In this document: positions 50,262 to 62,371 of the stretch, piece by piece
Numbering within the stretch: position 1 is the first letter of the stretch
How the letters are laid out: every line of letters starts with the position of its first letter
NCBI GenBank assembly: GCA_013396995.1
Contig: VWZP01002584.1
Location: 1,186,990 to 1,250,989, forward strand
Direction: 5' to 3'
DNA from: Dicaeum eximium
Taxonomy: Eukaryota > Chordata > Aves > Passeriformes > Dicaeidae
Length of the DNA: 64,000 nt
The notes under the pieces: generated by a model
Database searches by the model: none
Seen by the model: the letters and a program-made list of their open reading frames with translations, nothing else
Told to the model about the DNA's origin: nothing
Program-made: the position numbers and the translations under genes

Positions 50262-52436
50262 ACAAAAAGCAACCTAGCCAGCAGCCAGGCACATGCCACT
50301 GTGATATTAGGGATGCAGCATCATTGTTCTCATACACTCCCTCAGCATTCTTATGTGGATTTCCACTACAGGCAGATCTTCAAAACAATTTTTCTCAAAC
50401 CACATCTATCTTTTGACAGAGATAGCAAGGCTCTTAGATGGCAAAGTTAAGCAGCAAACTTTGCAGCCACTTCCATGTTTCATCTTTGTGGCAGATATGC
50501 AACCAGACACAATCCCATCACATTTGAAGTTAATACACTGGGGAATTTATTCTTTTTCCACTCCAACATATACATGACAGATAATGCAGAGAATACCAGG
50601 GCAGACCATGACTCCACTCTGTTGTGGTTTCACAACACAAGGGCAGCTCAGAAAGACCATACACAATTCTCTTGCCACTTTGTATATTAAATATATTTTG
50701 CACAAATTAATTAGATTTAGGAGTTTTTGCCTCCCTGGGTATTTTAATAGCCAGAATAACACTTGTGGATTAGAAGACAGTTGAGACAGGCTTAGCTACA
50801 CCAGTGGGGCAGAGCGCAGAGCACAGACCTGCGTGCGGCCTCCACAAGCATTCCTTTCTCCTTGCCTGAAGAGTAATCCGTCATGAAAGCTTGTTTGATT
50901 TCCATAATAGAAAACAGCTCAAGAATATAGAAACATATTTTCCAGTCCCTCGGTTGAAACTGAGTGCTTTCTAGCTTAAAAAAAAGTTGTCGAAGTGTTC
51001 TGTGAGAAAGTCTGTTAAGCCCATTGTTTGGGGACTACTTTTAAGCCCCTGTTCTTCAATTTCCTGAGTCGTGCCTTAAGCGGCAGGTTGTAATCACTTC
51101 CATACTTCACAGTATTTTAAATATGCCTATTTCAATCTACAGTCATAAAAAAAAAGAGGACAAAAAGAGTGAAGTACAGCAAGTTTGATTTTCTAACCAT
51201 TAGCCATTTTACAAACAATATGGAAAGGGTATGACCCGCAACAGCTTTTTTTTTTCCCAACTCCTTTTTAATAATGTTTTATATAACAAATACAAAACAC
51301 TTGAAAGATTACAGTGTTTAAGATGTCTTTTCTGTTAGATACTCATTGAACAAGAAGACTGGTAAAAGCCACATTTTCTTATTTTTTACCCTGCCAATAA
51401 CTTCTTTTTCTTCAAGTGAAGGAAAAAAGCTTGCTGCTATTTTGTTTCCCCTTCTGGAATTAGTGCTTTTATGAGCTAAAGATGAAGAAGAGTATCAAAT
51501 CATCCACTAAAGCTCAGTGCTCAAGAGGAAGAGAAACAAAAGCTTTACTGTGTCTATGATTCTTCCTCCCTTCCAGACCAAAAGCTTCTGAAGGAATTTT
51601 TATTTTATATTAAATGATCAAAAAAAGTCAACCATAAGTTTTATCTATTAGTATCTTCTACAGGAAAAAACTCATCTAGATTTATACAAAATGTACAAGG
51701 TGTCAGCAAAAACAATTGCAACATGCTTAAGAAAGTGGAAATTCAAAGACCTGAACTACATGCAAGCAAACCTAAGTGTCCTCCTCTACACATTCATCTT
51801 TGAGAATTTTAAGTCAATTATCCAAATCTTTAGGCAAGTCCAATAACATTTAAAACTAGTCTAATTAAGACCTTTTGGACTGAATTTTGAACACAGTTTA
51901 CAGCACAAAGCAAAAGACCTAAAACATATTCTGAAGCAGTGCAAGTGCAAAAGCAGTTGTGTTTTATAGTGACCCAGTTAAAACTTCTTTCTCCATGAAA
52001 ACCTGCATACATAGGGTGTACTGTGTTTCTAATATTCAGACAAACAGGCTTTGAGCATATCACTCATCTGTTATATTGGTCTGCCATCTGTAGGCCACGG
52101 AGAAAATTCTTTCCTCCAGGCATTTTAGATGGCTTTGTTCCTTACTCTGCATTTTTGAGCAGACAGTAGTCAGAAGCATTGCCATCCTTAGTATCCTGTA
52201 CACATCATAAAGAGCTGATTTGCAAATCATTCCAGACACTTGATTATCACTAGGCACCTAACACTCCCCACCTGAGAAACCTCAGGATGCACAGTTAGTC
52301 TGTTAGCCTCAGCTCTAAGGGTATACCAGGATTATTAAAGTGTGAACTAGAGCCTCAGGAACGACCATTTATGTCTTCTCAGCCCAATGTCTTTAAGAAT
52401 CTTATCATTGCTATGCTGAATTGTACTTTTATTATA

Positions 52437-52459
52437 ATGTGTGTGCATATATATATATG
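52437..52459. repeat. Alternating GT/AT dinucleotide run
   Basis: Twenty-three bases alternate purine and pyrimidine: a TG block, then GC, then six AT units (52447-52458). Such runs can adopt left-handed or cruciform DNA under supercoiling and are prone to length change. Confidence 0.85.
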
Positions 52460-52760
52460 AAAACTCATTCTTACATCCAGCATGATTTGCCTGTGGGTTG
52501 CTTCCAAGTGTCACACAAAATGTTTTTGAGAGATGCCACATAAATAAAAGAAAAATCCAACAGCCTTATGATGCAAAATACTCTCTCTTTTGAATGTCCT
52601 CAGTCAACCTCAGCTGCAATTAGATGTGAGTGCTCAGATTCTGCAGGAAACAGGAACTGCTGCATCTGCATGTCAGGCTCACAGATGTCACTCAGACTGC
52701 TTGGTAGGAACAAGCGTTCCCTTGGAAATTACTCCCTTTCTAGCTGCTAGGATAGAAGAT

Positions 52761-52801
52761 TAAAAAGAAAAAACAAAAAAACCCACCAAAAACCAAACCC
52801 T
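52761..52801. repeat. A/C-rich low-complexity tract
   Basis: About 40 bp of A with C blocks (AAAAAACCCACC, AAACCAAACCC) on the plus strand, like the tract inside the CR1 copy at 34219-34316. Confidence 0.75.
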
Positions 52802-54550
52802 CCAGAAGAGTTGAGACAAGGCACAGGTAGAAGGCTCAGTGCCAGAATCTCCCAGATTTGGGCAGGTTGTCTAGCACATTCCAGGGTGTAAATTAAGTTA
52901 TGGTCCACTGGGATTGTTGTGTATCATGCCAGCACAGACACAAAAATTCTCCTTAGACTCACATGTTCTGCACTGCAGTGAAAAGCTATTTAAGGATAAA
53001 TTACTTGGAGGAACTTTTTTTCCATATTTCACAGCCTTTCTGGAATGAAAGGCAAAGGACTCTTTGGGTTTACAAATTGGTGAATAGCTCCACGCAATAT
53101 ACATCAGTGATAATCAGCAATTGTAATGATCATGGCTCCAGTGCTGAAGCATGGAAGGAACTGGATATAGACTTATAATCTGTAAAATCAGAAACTTAAC
53201 AAGTCTGCGGTACTGATGAAGCAAGAGATGATCTTTTTGTTCAGACATTTCAGACCACTAAAATCTACTCTACACAGTCTTGCCAAGTTTCATACAGCAG
53301 AGAACATCTGCACTGCACCATATCTTATTGATCTGTGTGCAGAAATGTCTTGGCTAGTGCTGAACAGCTGAATCACTGGGGATACAGAAGTAGCTGAGGA
53401 GACCTTGCTCAGACCAGTTCCAGTGGGATTAGGCTCCTTCCATGGCTCTGGCCACTACTGCTGTCTAAAGCTGTGCTGCACAGCACTGACGCATAAACAT
53501 TCACTTGGAGCAGCCTATATTTCCAACACAGATTTTTTTCCATATATTGTGATTTTAATGTCTCTTTGTGTGTGTCTACAGCTGGTGGATGTGGTCAGCA
53601 CAGTTGGAATTTGTGGCCAAGTCTGAAAAAGTCAACTATTACAAAGGAACAAGGAGGATTAAAATCCCTACACACAAACCCTCCAAAAATTACACCCTAC
53701 TTTGTGATTCCCCACATGCATCCCTCCATATAATGGACTGCATTTTTCAGAAACATAGCTGTTACTGAAAATATAGACCAACATCTGTTATTCCAGCCTT
53801 TACACCCTAAAATTTAAAGGTGAAATATTTAGTCAAATCACCTACTTCAAAGCACACTATAATATATTTTTTTCTGAAAGCTACATTGAACTCCTCATCC
53901 AGAAATCCACTTTAAACACAAGGCATAGAAAGGATAGGCCATACTACTAATTTATTAAAAAGAAATCATAAGAAAACCCCACCAAACTTAATGTTACCAA
54001 TATTGTGTGCTCGGTTCTGCCTTGGATAGCAGAAGCTGGAGTTTTACCTCACTTTTAATAAGAGCACAAGAGGAGTTTCCCCACACTTCCAGAAACCAAA
54101 GCAGTGCCCCAAAGGAAGCAAAAAGGGGGTCAATATTCTTGCAGCACATCCTAAAGTGTAATTTCTGGGATTACCACCATCATTAGCAGAAGCAAGTACA
54201 GACAGCCTGCATCTATCAAATGGGCTTCCTCATTCTTTAGGGCACTTTGGGCTTATTATTTATCAAGAAAAAACAATACCTATAGTTCCCCAATCCCATC
54301 TGAGCACCTTAGCAGCAAGATGGATCTAATTCCAGATTAATTTGGAAAATCCTACTATATTGGCATGATCTCCAAAAAAGACAAATAAATATTATAATGA
54401 GGATTCACCAGTAAATCAGATCAAAGAGTCAAGAACCCTCTTTCAGACAAGTGTCCAAAAAACTTTCTGCACTTCAATACAGAACTGATACTTCCCTTGA
54501 ATTATCAGTACCCCATGGTGATCAGCTCTAGAGGTATTTACTCAGATGGG

Positions 54551-54570
54551 ATCATTTTTTATCATTTTTT
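54551..54570. repeat. Exact 10-bp tandem duplication
   Basis: ATCATTTTTT occurs twice in direct succession. It is most simply explained by slippage at the T6 runs. Confidence 0.9.
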
Positions 54571-57442
54571 ATTAAATATTCCCAGGGCTTTGTTTCTTTC
54601 CCTCCTTCTGTGCAGTACTAAAGATAAGTCTTCAGAATTTGTTTGGACTCTTGCTGGTTTCCAGCCTCCAAACTCTCCTCAGGAAAGGAATGCCACTGTG
54701 CAACTGCGTCTGGTAGCAGAAGCATATAGTTTCACGCATAAAATGAATAAATAAATAAACAAAAAAAAAATCTGCTCCTCTCTCCCACCTGCCCCTATTC
54801 CTCAAAACCCCAAAATTAAAAACCCAACACAGGCTCTGATTGTCACCTAATTTCTTCTGGACTTTGGACTGGAGGATTGCACTGTGCAGGCAACTGAGCA
54901 CTTTGGCCCAGACTGCCAGACAAGTTTTTTTAATCTAATCCTAAACTGCCTCAGGAACAAAGGCTGTTTCAAAATACAGACTGCCACAGCCAAAATACAA
55001 ATTTAGCCCTAATGCGGAGAAATGTTAAATCCAGAGGAGGATTTTCTATTGTGCAGAGCACAGCTGTGGGTTGAAGAGTCCCACAACAAGACACAGCATG
55101 TGTGCAGTCCACAGCTCCAGCATGAACGTGGCTCATGTCCTGGCCAGTGACAAAAAATTCCTAGTGACCACCACATGATTCTATTTGTCACAAATCCCAA
55201 GCTGAACAGGAGAAAATCCGGGTCTGGGAATTTGAACTGTCATTGAGAACTTGAGACAATGAGGTATGTTTCTAATCATGCCACTTTTCAAACAGACTTC
55301 TTTTCCTGTAGAAGCCTGCCTGTGGCAAATAAATTGGAAACAAATCTGAAAGTTATATCACTGCACACCTGTGAGCTAAGTGAGCCTTAGTCTCAAGTCT
55401 ATTCTCACAGCTTGAAAACTGAGAGCACATAAACCTGCTGTGATCTCAGGTGAGATGAGGTGATCTCTGATGAAGGACCAATTGGATTATTATAAACAAC
55501 TACCACTTAAGATTAGGCCTTTTCCTAAAACACCACTATAAATACAAGTTATGGGGTTCAGTGTGGGGGATATCTGGGAAACTACTCCGTGGTTTGTAGC
55601 CCAGTGAAAGTTAGGCAACGTTTTCTGATTACTTTCTGGAAGTAACAACCCTTCTATAATTACTTCTGTATTTACACACACAGACTTGCTGGTCAATACA
55701 GGTGTCCTGTGGCCTAAATAAAAAACACTTCTAGATTAGATGGAAGACAAGAACAATACTAACTTTGTGAGGAGGACAAACAAAATAGCTCAAATTTTCA
55801 CAATTTCTCTTGCCTCAAAACTGACAGACCCCAATATATTCCAATACTTGACTGTTCCAGCTGTGAAAACAAACTTTTCAAAGTTCTCAAACAGCAGGCT
55901 TTCACATTTCTGGGAAATGAAACACTACTAGTTGTTTTATTTATGGTATCTTTGCTTTATGACAGTTAATGAGCTGTAATTTTATAAAGAGAACAAAAAC
56001 AATACTTCATGCCATCACAAATAGCCATCAGCATTATTTATTGCAGATGTTTTAATCTATTGTGGTAATAATGAAACATTCATTGTTTTGCTACCCTGAG
56101 CTATCTGTGAGAAATTTAAAATGACAAAAGCTCGCCCTCACTTTCGCCCCCTGAAGCTTTTGCTCCTTTCCAGAAGATTCTGTTGTGGAAAGGATAATGA
56201 CACGCTTGGTAAAAAACAACATAGTGGAGGAAACAGCCAGTGTATGAAAATAGTTTCCTGATGAAGTCTAACCAATGCCTTCTGCAGAATGCAACTGTTG
56301 GTAGACAAACAGGACATTACATTTCTGATTAAAATCTATTAAGTCCTCAACTCCATGATATTAATGTGAAAGAAAGTTTCACAGTATTTAGTCAGTGGTT
56401 TTAGTATTGTAACACAAAGACTTCAAAGAGCAAGTTGAAAACCATCAATTCAGATGCATCCAGCCTCTCTTGTGATTAGGAACTCCCATGGCTGCTCAGT
56501 GATCTTATCAAAGCCAAGGAGACAGGTTCATGCACACCAGAAAACACCTGCCAGAGGTGACAATGCTAACAGAGAACAGTACATTGACCTGCTGTGCCCA
56601 AACTTAGCCAGCAGCTCTGCACCGTAATCAGCAAAGAGCAGTGCTGGGACCTCCAAAAAGGCAGCTCCTTCATGGTGATTCTTCAGCTTCCTATCTACTA
56701 AGCAATAATAGAAATCTGGGATGATTTTACCACTTGAGCTGCATCTACTTTCTCTCAAAATCATCAGAGGCAAATAAAACCCACCCAAAACCAACTAAAT
56801 CCCTGAAGACTTGCAGGACCAAGTTTTTGGCGTGTGCTCCAGTGAGCATACCACATCATTCCCCCTATTTCTCAGTTAGCTCAAATATTGACTAATCCAG
56901 CCCCACTTGCCTGGTAAAACAAGTAGACAACTTAATTTATAGCAGGTTTAGCCTCTGTCAGGCAAGTAACAAGACAATCATTCACAAGGCTCTACACCTA
57001 AGAGCGTGGGCAATTACTCAGCCGTCTGGAAAAGACAAAAGAAAAACTGAGAAATTTTGTGTGGTGAGCTCATGTTCCAGCAGTTGATTTTCTGCAATAA
57101 CATTAAGGAGCAGGGAGCCCAACTTCCACAGCTTTCCAGTGTTTGCCAGCATTGTAGTTTCACTTGAAGTCAAGTTTAATCACAGAGGAGAGAGTGAGCT
57201 GCAGAAAATGGAGATGTGTTGGGGAAGAACACCCATAGCCTAGCTGAAGCTGTCTAGATATCATAATAACATTCTTATTGGTTTAATTCAGGCAGGAGAT
57301 GAATAATTTGTTTATATCACAGCTAAAACTTAACTCTTCAAAGATCACTACATGAATTACTCCAGTTCCCTTGAAAATTACCCCTATGTTCCAGCTGCAA
57401 GGTTGCAACTCTCCTGCTCACAGGATGCAAAAGCTTACATCA

Positions 57443-57475
57443 GCTCCTTGCTCAAAGGAGCTCCCAGCAAGGAGC
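57443..57475. repeat. 10-bp inverted repeat with third half-copy
   Basis: GCTCCTTGCT (57443-57452) and AGCAAGGAGC (57466-57475) are exact reverse complements with a 13-nt loop that itself holds GGAGCTCC. The GCTCCTTG half recurs at 57477-57484. It could form alternative hairpins; no known RNA family is recognised. Confidence 0.85.
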
Positions 57476-58942
57476 AGCTCCTTGACTGTGTGCCCCAGAC
57501 TTGTACCTAGGAATCTTAGCCAGAGTGACTGAAAGTGCAAGATGAAGCACAACCCTCCACGCCCACATTCCTACCCTAATCCTTCATTTCCACCCCTCAT
57601 ACCAACCAGACAGTGCAAGGCGAGCACTAGGGAATCACAGATCTTGCTCTCCATCACAGCTCATCAGAAAGGGTCTTAAACACCCAAAGAATTCACTTGG
57701 CATTTGTTATGGAAAGAAAAATCAAGTCTTGTGAAAGAGGGCTGCAGCATCAAAAGATCATTGTACCTTAAAAAGCGCTGCTTTTTTTTCCTCTTAACAG
57801 CTTCTGCAGCAACTATAGATAGAATTTAACTGTGAATCCTGCTCATATAAAATGACAAACTCAGTATTGTTATAGTTGGACTTCATTGCATCTCTTAAAG
57901 CATTTCCAAGGATTTCAGGTACCATTTCACCTGCTTTCACCCTAGCCATAAAACAGATAATATCTCAGAATAGCCTGGCCTATTCTTCCAAGTGGATTAA
58001 AAGCCACAATCACCTAGCAACTTCCATTGCTGTATTTCCTTCATTGAAGCAAAGCCTCAGGTATGTCCTCGCTGTCATTATCTACCACCACAACAGCCAT
58101 ATCTCCACAGCTCTCAGTTTCCCCTTTGAATAGCTCAGTGATGCTATCTGCTCCAGAAATACCTGGCCTCTTTAGTTTCAGGTTCCACAAAACTAACTTA
58201 AAAACTTAGTAATATTCATGTTGCAACAGAGATCTGGGCCTTGATGTTTGATTTACAGCTTCCTAGAGTTTGTTTGCCTGAGCCAAGAGATCTTTAAACA
58301 GGTGATTTACATAGAGGTCTTTCACAGACTGTTTCCAATAGGGATGCTTTCAAATGGAAAACAAGGTAAAGCTACTGACTTCTATTATCAGTGGAAGGAG
58401 ATTCCTTCCCTGAGCCAAATGAAGCTCTTCAAGAGAGTTAATTACATTGCTAATGGGATAAAAAGACAAAGTAACATTCAAAAATGACCGTAAAGAAACA
58501 ACCCTGTTGCAGAATATGCACTCATTGCCCCTTTTCCTTGAAGCTAAATTAGCCACATTTCTGAGTATTAGGAGTAGCAAGTCTAACCTGGTTCATTTAA
58601 GCCAAAGAACCTGCACTCCCACAGGTGAACTAATGCCAGAGAGCAAGAACACCAAATACTTAGGTTCAGTAAAGACTTTTCATACGTGTGAATACTCAAC
58701 AGAGAACATTGGTACATTAATGGTAGAGATTTAGAGATAGCCAGGAAGAAGGTTCTGACAGTGTTGAAGATATGTCAGAATTAAAGGGCACTGTTCCCTG
58801 CAGGTATATTGTGATCTGCTTTGCAAGATAGAAAGAAATATTATTTAAGAGCTATCATTTTGAATTCCAGTGCCCAAAGCCTTACTAAACACATGCACTG
58901 CAAAGCCATCATCGCATGCCAAAAGACCACTACAGCATCAGA

Positions 58943-58999
58943 GAAAAAAAAAACAAACCAAACCAAACAAAAAAAAACCCCACAACACAAAACCAAAAG
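58943..58999. repeat. A/C-rich low-complexity tract
   Basis: About 57 bp made of AAACC, AACCAAAC and ACACAAAA units, free of T and almost free of G. It encodes only Lys/Thr/Gln-rich nonsense in a short frame (58821-59036), which is not a gene. Confidence 0.8.
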
Positions 59000-60002
59000 A
59001 ACAATCAGTAAACCAGGTGGTCACTCTGCCACATGACTTGTAATAAACCTGGATTCCAAACAAAAGAGTGCAGTGGATGGAGTATCATCACAAGCAGAAA
59101 GCAAAGAAGGATGAAGGCTTAGTCATAAGCAATTGCCCCTCAGAAGTAGGAGGGTCAATCTCATGCTTCCCAAAACTCTGATGACTATTTGGAGATGCTT
59201 TTTAAGAGAGCAGGTCTTGACATGAAAAATCAAAGAATACACCATTGGGTAATCCTAAATTGCTGTTAGAAGAGGTAATTGCTGAAGAAGTCCTTAGACA
59301 TCTTTATGTCAAATTTCACATCCAAACCAATTACCTGCAAACGTGCTGCTTTCAGCTGGAAAATACCAAATCTGAAATAACAATTTTGTGGAACCACTCC
59401 CTTGAACTTTTATAAATGTTTTTATAGAAAGGATAATGGAGGATTTTCCAGTACAGCAAGGATTGCTGTTCCCATAGCTTCACAATATGAGCAACCTAAT
59501 ACACCATGCATTATCCTTTAAGAGCTTTTAGCACAACTATATGTAGCATTTATATAGCATGTAAAAATGATTAGGAAGACACTACAGACAATGAAGTAAA
59601 ATGCAATTATGATTTACCCACCTTAAGATTAAAGGCAAGATACAACTTTGACTGTTCTTCATTGAAATGTATATAACTTATTTAGCTGTCAAAGCTCCAG
59701 TTTTATCTGTTAGATGTTACAATCATCAAGTGCACCTCAATGTCTTGTAATCAAAAGGGTTGTTTAGCTTTTTAATCAGCAATTTAATCACTTCAATAAG
59801 ATCAACAAACCTCAAAGTATGTTAGATACCATTTCTGTAAAGCTCAGTGGGAAAAGCTTTGTAAACACTCGCTTTGATATTCTGGACTTAGTAACAACAA
59901 AAGTTTTGCCTCTAGATTGATAAGATCAGAACTAGATATATTCCATGTGCTATGTTAGGCCTCACCATGCCTAGAGCCCTCCAATTAAAGTAAGACAGCA
60001 GT

Positions 60003-60060
60003 AAAAAAAAAAAATCCCAAAACAACCAAGCAAACAACTAAAACCACTCCACAACTCCAC
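60003..60060. repeat. A/C-rich low-complexity tract
   Basis: A 12-A run followed by about 45 bp of A/C-rich sequence (CAAAACAACC, AAGCAAACAAC, AAAACCACTCC). Confidence 0.75.
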
Positions 60061-60205
60061 AGAAGTTTGAACAACATAGAGAAAAGGAATAAAGATGAAC
60101 AGTGAATAAAAGAAGAAATTATTTTAGCTTTGTCCACACATGGAAAATTTAAGCTACCAACTCAAGGCTGAAACAATGCTATTATTTCCTCAGAAAAGGC
60201 TACCT

Positions 60206-60240
60206 GGGCAACCTGTTCCCACTTCAGTGTTTTCATCTCC
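60206..60240 (-). mobile_element. Possible CR1 3' UTR scrap
   Basis: The plus strand contains TGGGCAACCTGTTCC followed, after a few bases, by CAGTGTTTTCATC, which is the order in the CR1 3' UTR on the minus strand. Only about 35 bp fits and flanking CR1 is not evident, so a chance match cannot be excluded. Confidence 0.4.
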
Positions 60241-62131
60241 CTGTCCCTGAAATGGGGCCCCACACTAAGATTTCCTCCTTCTCAGACTGTTTCATCTGTT
60301 TCCCAGTACAGTTCACCAGTAATCTCTCCAGACTGGATTACAAATATCCACCAGCTAATCATCACCACTAGGGTTACAGCACTTAAAAAAACCCCAAGAC
60401 TTGCTCAAGACCAAACCAAGCTCAAGTTAAATTAATAGTGAAAGCCACCAAGCCAAAAGCCAACACATGGTATTTTCATAATAAAAGTAAGATATCCCTC
60501 AGTTTTACCAAACAGTTCTGTAACACATACCTTCAGCTCCCATGATATTCTAAATAATTCTGCAAGACCAGGCTACTGATGGACTGCTGTCTCTGCTGCC
60601 ACTCTTCTCTCACAACTCTACAGCTCCACAGCTGGTATAAATCAATCCCATCATTAAATTTGTTCCTGTCAGCTGAGGAAGGGGCCTCTTTTTACTCTCT
60701 AGCTTGGAGTACACTTCATCTACTGTGCCATTTGTCATCTCTTATGCAGCAGCCTGAGCCCAGAAATGGTTATGTTTCTGATAGAGAGCCACTCTCCTTA
60801 CTTTAAAAGGCACCTGACAACACATTTGCCCGTCAAACTCTTGACAGTAAAAGTAATTTAAAGATCTGTGATGATATCTATTATAGTTATTGAAATCAGA
60901 TGCAAGTCTTGAGTGTGACAAGTAGGGGTTTATTACTTCAGACTGAGGGTATTCTTACACTTATTTCTCTCCATAGGTGGACTGGAGATAATTCATGGCT
61001 GAATCAAAACACTTTGCCAATTTAACAGCAATCTTTCATTCTCATTGATAAAGTGTGCACAAACCCTCCACTCATTTAGAACCCTTACAGACAGCTGACC
61101 ACCCCAAAGTCTGAAAATTCCTCAACCATTCCTTTCCCCATCACCTCTCTTTTTTGGTTTGATGATGATATGAATCCTATTGCATATACAACACATTTAA
61201 AAAGGGCAAGTGCTGCTTTAAGATCAATACCTTCTGATACTCATCCTATTAAATATACTAGTGGCATTTCCATGAGGTGAGAACACAGTGAGCTGTTTCT
61301 TGCAGCAGGAGCCTGGAAGGGTTTTTCTCTTAGATGTAAAAATGCAACCTTCTATTATTCTATTATTATTCCTCTATTATAAGTATTCTGCACAAAGAGA
61401 GATTTACACTGTAACTTTATACTACACATGAATAACAACATTAGAAAGAATTAAAGCACGAATGGAGCTTTTCTACATTCTGATTATCCTTCTGAAATTC
61501 AAACTTATAACCTAAGCATGCACTGTTGGCAAATTAAGAAAAATTTCTTTGCACCTGTATGTTGATTTCAGCTCACCAGAATAACAATTGTAGCTGACAT
61601 TTATGTAGCTGGAATGGCTAAGGTCCTAGATGAAATGTTTTCTTACTTGCTGTTTGAGAATTAAAATATTTTTTGACTTTTATATTTGCATTTTACTATA
61701 AACTTAAACTACTGAGGGGGGAGGACAAAAATAAAAACAAACTTTCACACAGTAATCAAAGTATCTTATTGAAATAAAAGTGCCTTACATTCTATAACAT
61801 ATTATCCCAACAATCTTAAGAGTGGTTAACAAATATTCTTTAAGTAGTTCATCATTCTCCTTTCAGTCTCATCTCTGCACTTTCTAACTCTCTAATTAAT
61901 TTGTTATTTGTCAGAAATGTATGAATGCTATTGATAACAACCAAAGTTGCAGTCTGGCAAAACTGAACTGTTCCCTTATAGGGCCTTTTTTCCCAAGAAC
62001 TAATAACTCTTTTAGAACTTTCAGCATTGAGGTCTTGATATTTTTCCATTATGCAATCCCACATGAAAATGAGTGGTGTTAATTAAGCAGAACTGGCCTT
62101 ATTCCTTTTGAATGAAAGAACTATTTTTCTT

Positions 62132-62155
62132 CTTGTGTGCTAGTAAGCACACAAG
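62132..62155. repeat. Perfect hairpin, 10-bp stem and 4-nt loop
   Basis: CTTGTGTGCT (62132-62141) and AGCACACAAG (62146-62155) are exact reverse complements around AGTA. The stem ends abruptly, so it is far too short for a microRNA precursor. It may be a protein-binding palindrome or chance. Confidence 0.9.
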
Positions 62156-62315
62156 TGTGTTTCCTCTGAATAACTGAAGCAGGTGTAGTCTGGAAGATAA
62201 AATCTCCCACAGCCATATATTTCAGCAAGTACTTGTGGCCACCTAGCTCTGGAAGCTACTGGTTCTGTTACTGTATAAAAATATGGAAATTGTGCACTAA
62301 ATAAACAAAATACAG
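62156..62315. other. AT-rich spacer
   Basis: Sequence between the hairpin and the CR1 tail. Its last part could be more diverged CR1, but no landmark could be matched. Confidence 0.5.
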
Positions 62316-62371
62316 TTAGACACAATGATCTCTAGGGTCCTTTCCAACCTAAATATTTCTATTATTCTATG
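62316..62371 (+). mobile_element. CR1 LINE remnant, 3' terminus
   Basis: The order AGACACAATGATCTCTAGGG, then TCCTTTCCAACCTAAATA, then TTCTATTATTCTATG is the CR1 3' end with its terminal ATTCTATG-type repeat. It is better preserved than the 4212 copy but equally short. Plus orientation follows from the terminal repeat on the right. Confidence 0.9.

Larger units (their letters stand above)
50262..57442. other. AT-rich non-coding DNA, no gene seen
   Basis: No frame exceeds 89 codons. An alternating purine-pyrimidine run lies at 52437-52459, an A/C-rich tract at 52761-52801, and a direct duplication of ATCATTTTTT at 54551-54570. A pyrimidine-rich run ending CTACAG at about 53575-53580 precedes a short frame, but no exon could be supported. 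The stretch 55935-56130 has conserved-element texture only. Confidence 0.7.
57485..62131. other. AT-rich non-coding DNA, no gene seen
   Basis: No frame exceeds 85 codons. A/C-rich tracts lie at 58943-58999 and 60003-60060, a possible CR1 scrap at 60206-60240, and a TTA-rich run at 61351-61380. The stretch 59540-59880 has a mixed, homopolymer-poor texture with TAAT-type cores and could be conserved. No RNA gene was recognised. Confidence 0.65.

Noticed and set aside
53560..53626. Possible exon after a pyrimidine-rich CTACAG acceptor
   Set aside because: The frame stops within about 16 codons, no good donor follows, and the peptide is not recognised.
62132..62155. microRNA precursor
   Set aside because: A 10-bp stem is far below the roughly 25-30 bp needed, and the flanks do not extend the pairing.
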